A stretch of 6,736 nucleotides of DNA, from contig CAQJOC010000061.1 in assembly GCA_948815685.1 (NCBI GenBank), positions 1-6,736 of the forward strand. Reading direction: 5' to 3'. Position numbers and translations under genes: made by a program. This DNA is from an uncultured Eubacteriales bacterium (GTDB taxonomy: Bacteria; Bacillota; Clostridia; Oscillospirales; Acutalibacteraceae). The notes below the pieces were generated by a model. It was not told the DNA's origin, did not search any database, and saw only the letters and a program-made list of their open reading frames with translations. The number at the start of each line of letters is the position of its first letter. Position 1 is the first letter of the stretch. Positions 5,050-6,736 of the stretch are shown here, one piece after another.

Positions 5050-6405
5050 ATGCCATTAGAAATACCAAAGTTTATAACAGATTTAGCTACAGGGCTACAA
5101 GATATAGCGGCGCAGTTGGACGCTGCATTGGCTGCCATACAAGAAAAACGTGCTGACTTTAATAATTTACTGGAAACAAAGCTTAAAAATTATGGATTTG
5201 GGTTTACTACTAACCTATATGATACATTTAAAAGAGGAGTCGAATCTGGGCGCCTTAGAGTGGCGGGGCTACTTAAGGAACTGAAGGGTGACAAAGATAA
5301 CAATGGTATTATTAATGCACTTGATGAATTATCGAAACTTAAAATTGAGAATAAAGAGATAACTCAAGTTGATTTAGCGGTCGCTGCCGACGAGTCGGAT
5401 GGCGTTAGAAAAGCCTTGAACGATGTTAATATGCAGATAAATACTTTTGATACTAAAGATAACGCAAAGTCTAAACGTAAAAGTGAAATTACCAAAGCCA
5501 TTAAGGCTCTTGAAAGAGAAATGTTTAAATACGTGGCGATACAGAAATATGGACTGAATCCTGATGATGTGACGGATGATATGAATGTCGATGCACTGAA
5601 TGCTAGATATGCTGAAAAAAGAACAGAGGCGATTGTTGCTGCTGGTCTTGCCCCTGACAGGGCGGCTGCTCTTGATATTAATACCGATTCGGATGAATTT
5701 AAAAACGCAAAAATTACAGACTTGCCTGGTTTGGTTGATGCTAAATTTAATAGCGTTATTGATAAAATCACTGCTGATCTGAACAGTGACTTTAGATTGG
5801 GGAAACATATAAAATTTTTGAAAAAAACTTCAATTGCTGATTTACCCGATGGTGTCGTGACTCGAGATTTGATTGAGGCGAATAAAGGGAAAAATTTGGA
5901 GGATACCATTGGAAAACTGGTCAACAATGTTTATAGACCGAAGATTCAGGCAGAGGCAGACACTTATATTGACAATCAATTGGAAAGGTGTGCGGATGAT
6001 TGCGACCCGGCTGCTCGGCTTCCTGAAGATCTGAAAACTGGTAGCTTGCTTGTTGCTTGTTCTGATCGGGTTGCTGAATACGTCACCGATAAAGCTGATG
6101 ATCTAAAAGGAAGAGTCTGGAATGATATAGAAAACGTGACTATTGATCTGGAATCCATTTCAGCATTTTCTGCGGATCTAGAAAAAGCTGAAGATAGCCT
6201 GGCTGGAGCATATAATACGTTCTCTGCGAAAGTTGCTGCTTTGGCGGCTGGAGATAAAAAACTGTCTGATAAAATATTAGGTTTAGTAGATACTAAAATG
6301 AAAAATATAGACAGTGAGGCTGCTGTTACTGAAACTTTAGATGAAATCAAAAAAGTTTTGCAAAAGAGTACCGGAGTCGATTTCGGCGCTCCCGCCACTC
6401 CTTGA
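5050..6405 (+). CDS. Unrecognised soluble helical protein with one EF-hand-like loop
   Basis: I do not recognise this 451-residue protein. It has no signal peptide or membrane segment and is acidic and Ala/Leu/Lys/Asp-rich. Long predicted helices are separated by short turns, starting with an amphipathic helix at about 5-45. Residues 81-92 (DKDNNGIINALD) fit the 12-residue calcium-binding loop of EF-hands and dockerins, with Asp1, Asp3, Asn5, Gly6, Ile8 and Asp12. Only one copy is clear, whereas dockerins carry two. There are few cysteines, at 314, 318 and 337. The ATG is set by AAGGAG eight bases upstream, behind a strong promoter. G+C varies from about 32% to 53% along the gene. The next gene begins 91 bases after the stop with no terminator between, so they are probably one operon. 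A scaffold or secreted effector role would be a guess. Confidence 0.75.
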   Translation: MPLEIPKFITDLATGLQDIAAQLDAALAAIQEKRADFNNLLETKLKNYGFGFTTNLYDTFKRGVESGRLRVAGLLKELKGDKDNNGIINALDELSKLKIENKEITQVDLAVAADESDGVRKALNDVNMQINTFDTKDNAKSKRKSEITKAIKALEREMFKYVAIQKYGLNPDDVTDDMNVDALNARYAEKRTEAIVAAGLAPDRAAALDINTDSDEFKNAKITDLPGLVDAKFNSVIDKITADLNSDFRLGKHIKFLKKTSIADLPDGVVTRDLIEANKGKNLEDTIGKLVNNVYRPKIQAEADTYIDNQLERCADDCDPAARLPEDLKTGSLLVACSDRVAEYVTDKADDLKGRVWNDIENVTIDLESISAFSADLEKAEDSLAGAYNTFSAKVAALAAGDKKLSDKILGLVDTKMKNIDSEAAVTETLDEIKKVLQKSTGVDFGAPATP

Positions 6406-6496
6406 CCCTGCAGATATATCAGATCGCCTGGATAGCGACGTTGTATTCCCTGGTAGCTGTATAAATAAACTTTGATTTTTGTGAGGAGGCATTCTG

Positions 6497-6736
6497 ATGG
6501 AAGGTGTGTTCCCGTCTCGTGCTGAGCTTGTTTTGGCTCTGAGCTGCACCGAGATCTCTAGACGGTTGGATGATAATATGGGGGGCTGGACTGCTATGCT
6601 GCCTTCTCTTGGGCCTTTGCTGATTGCCCTCGAAAACTCTGCTGTAAGTTCGTTGCCCGCTCTTTTGGAACCTGTGTTGTGCGATGATTCCCGTGACTTC
6701 AAACGCTTGCAACGTTTTGTTGGAAATTATAAAAAG
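6497..6736 (+). CDS. Unrecognised protein, N-terminal 80 residues (runs off the window)
   Basis: An open frame of 80 codons runs from the ATG at 6497 to the last base, so the gene is cut by the window edge. GAGGAGG (6483-6489), seven bases upstream, is a very strong ribosome binding site. The peptide begins MEGVFPSRAELVLALSCTE and contains a Leu/Pro-rich stretch (WTAMLPSLGPLLIALEN) and a basic end (FKRLQRFVGNYKK). It has no lipobox and no basic N-terminus of a signal peptide, and I recognise no family. G+C is about 50%, with frequent CTG, CTT, TTG and CGT codons, unlike the 30% G+C housekeeping genes. It probably shares the transcript of the preceding gene. Confidence 0.7.
   Translation, partial: MEGVFPSRAELVLALSCTEISRRLDDNMGGWTAMLPSLGPLLIALENSAVSSLPALLEPVLCDDSRDFKRLQRFVGNYKK

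Noticed and set aside
5364..5927. Minus-strand open frames of 187 and 144 codons inside the unknown helical protein gene
   Set aside because: They mirror the codon bias of the plus-strand gene, which is longer and has a clear promoter and ribosome site. A similar 140-codon frame at 5976-6398 is rejected for the same reason.
6337..6712. Minus-strand open frames of 121 and 97 codons at the right end
   Set aside because: They overlap the better supported plus-strand start at 6497 with its GAGGAGG site and show no family features.

Overview
The window looks like a piece of an AT-rich Clostridia-type (Gram-positive, Firmicutes) chromosome. The grounds are the remA-gmk-rpoZ gene order, a RemA (DUF370) protein, a YtaF-family membrane protein, a cytosolic-looking Amidase_3 enzyme of the type common in Oscillospirales, strong AGGAGG-type ribosome binding sites and sigma-A-like promoters. 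Four of the eight protein genes start with TTG. A reduced or host-associated Oscillospirales relative is possible, but that is inference only.

Layout. Bases 8-168 hold tRNA-Gly(GCC) and tRNA-Cys(GCA). They are followed closely by remA, gmk and rpoZ (204-1286), a compact housekeeping operon linking a DNA-binding regulator, GMP kinase and the RNA polymerase omega subunit. A 405-base AT-rich gap follows, with a hairpin, an orphan extended -10 element and a textbook promoter. That promoter leads into a small BspA-type leucine-rich-repeat lipoprotein (1692-2327). After a second AT-rich gap comes an N-acetylmuramoyl-L-alanine amidase (2643-3209). It converges on, and overlaps by 9 bases, ytaF on the minus strand (3201-3845). 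The ytaF leader can fold into a hairpin that touches its ribosome binding site.

From 4014 a strong promoter drives a degenerate tRNA-like element (4060-4135). With no terminator in between, the transcript would continue into a double zinc-ribbon protein (4167-4598), which ends at a strong intrinsic terminator. The next gap (4662-4959) carries an attenuator-like arrangement: two identical TACCCT copies compete for one AGGGTA, and one of the two folds is an intrinsic terminator. A further possible nested stem lies just downstream.

The right end has a strong promoter, an unrecognised soluble helical protein with one EF-hand/dockerin-like loop (5050-6405), and the first 80 codons of another unrecognised gene (6497 to the window edge). 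The last part is about 50% G+C against roughly 30% in the housekeeping genes, which suggests different ancestry or selection.

The best candidates for something undescribed are the tRNA-like leader of the zinc-ribbon gene, the switch-like RNA at 4727-4778, and the unknown two-gene unit at the right end.
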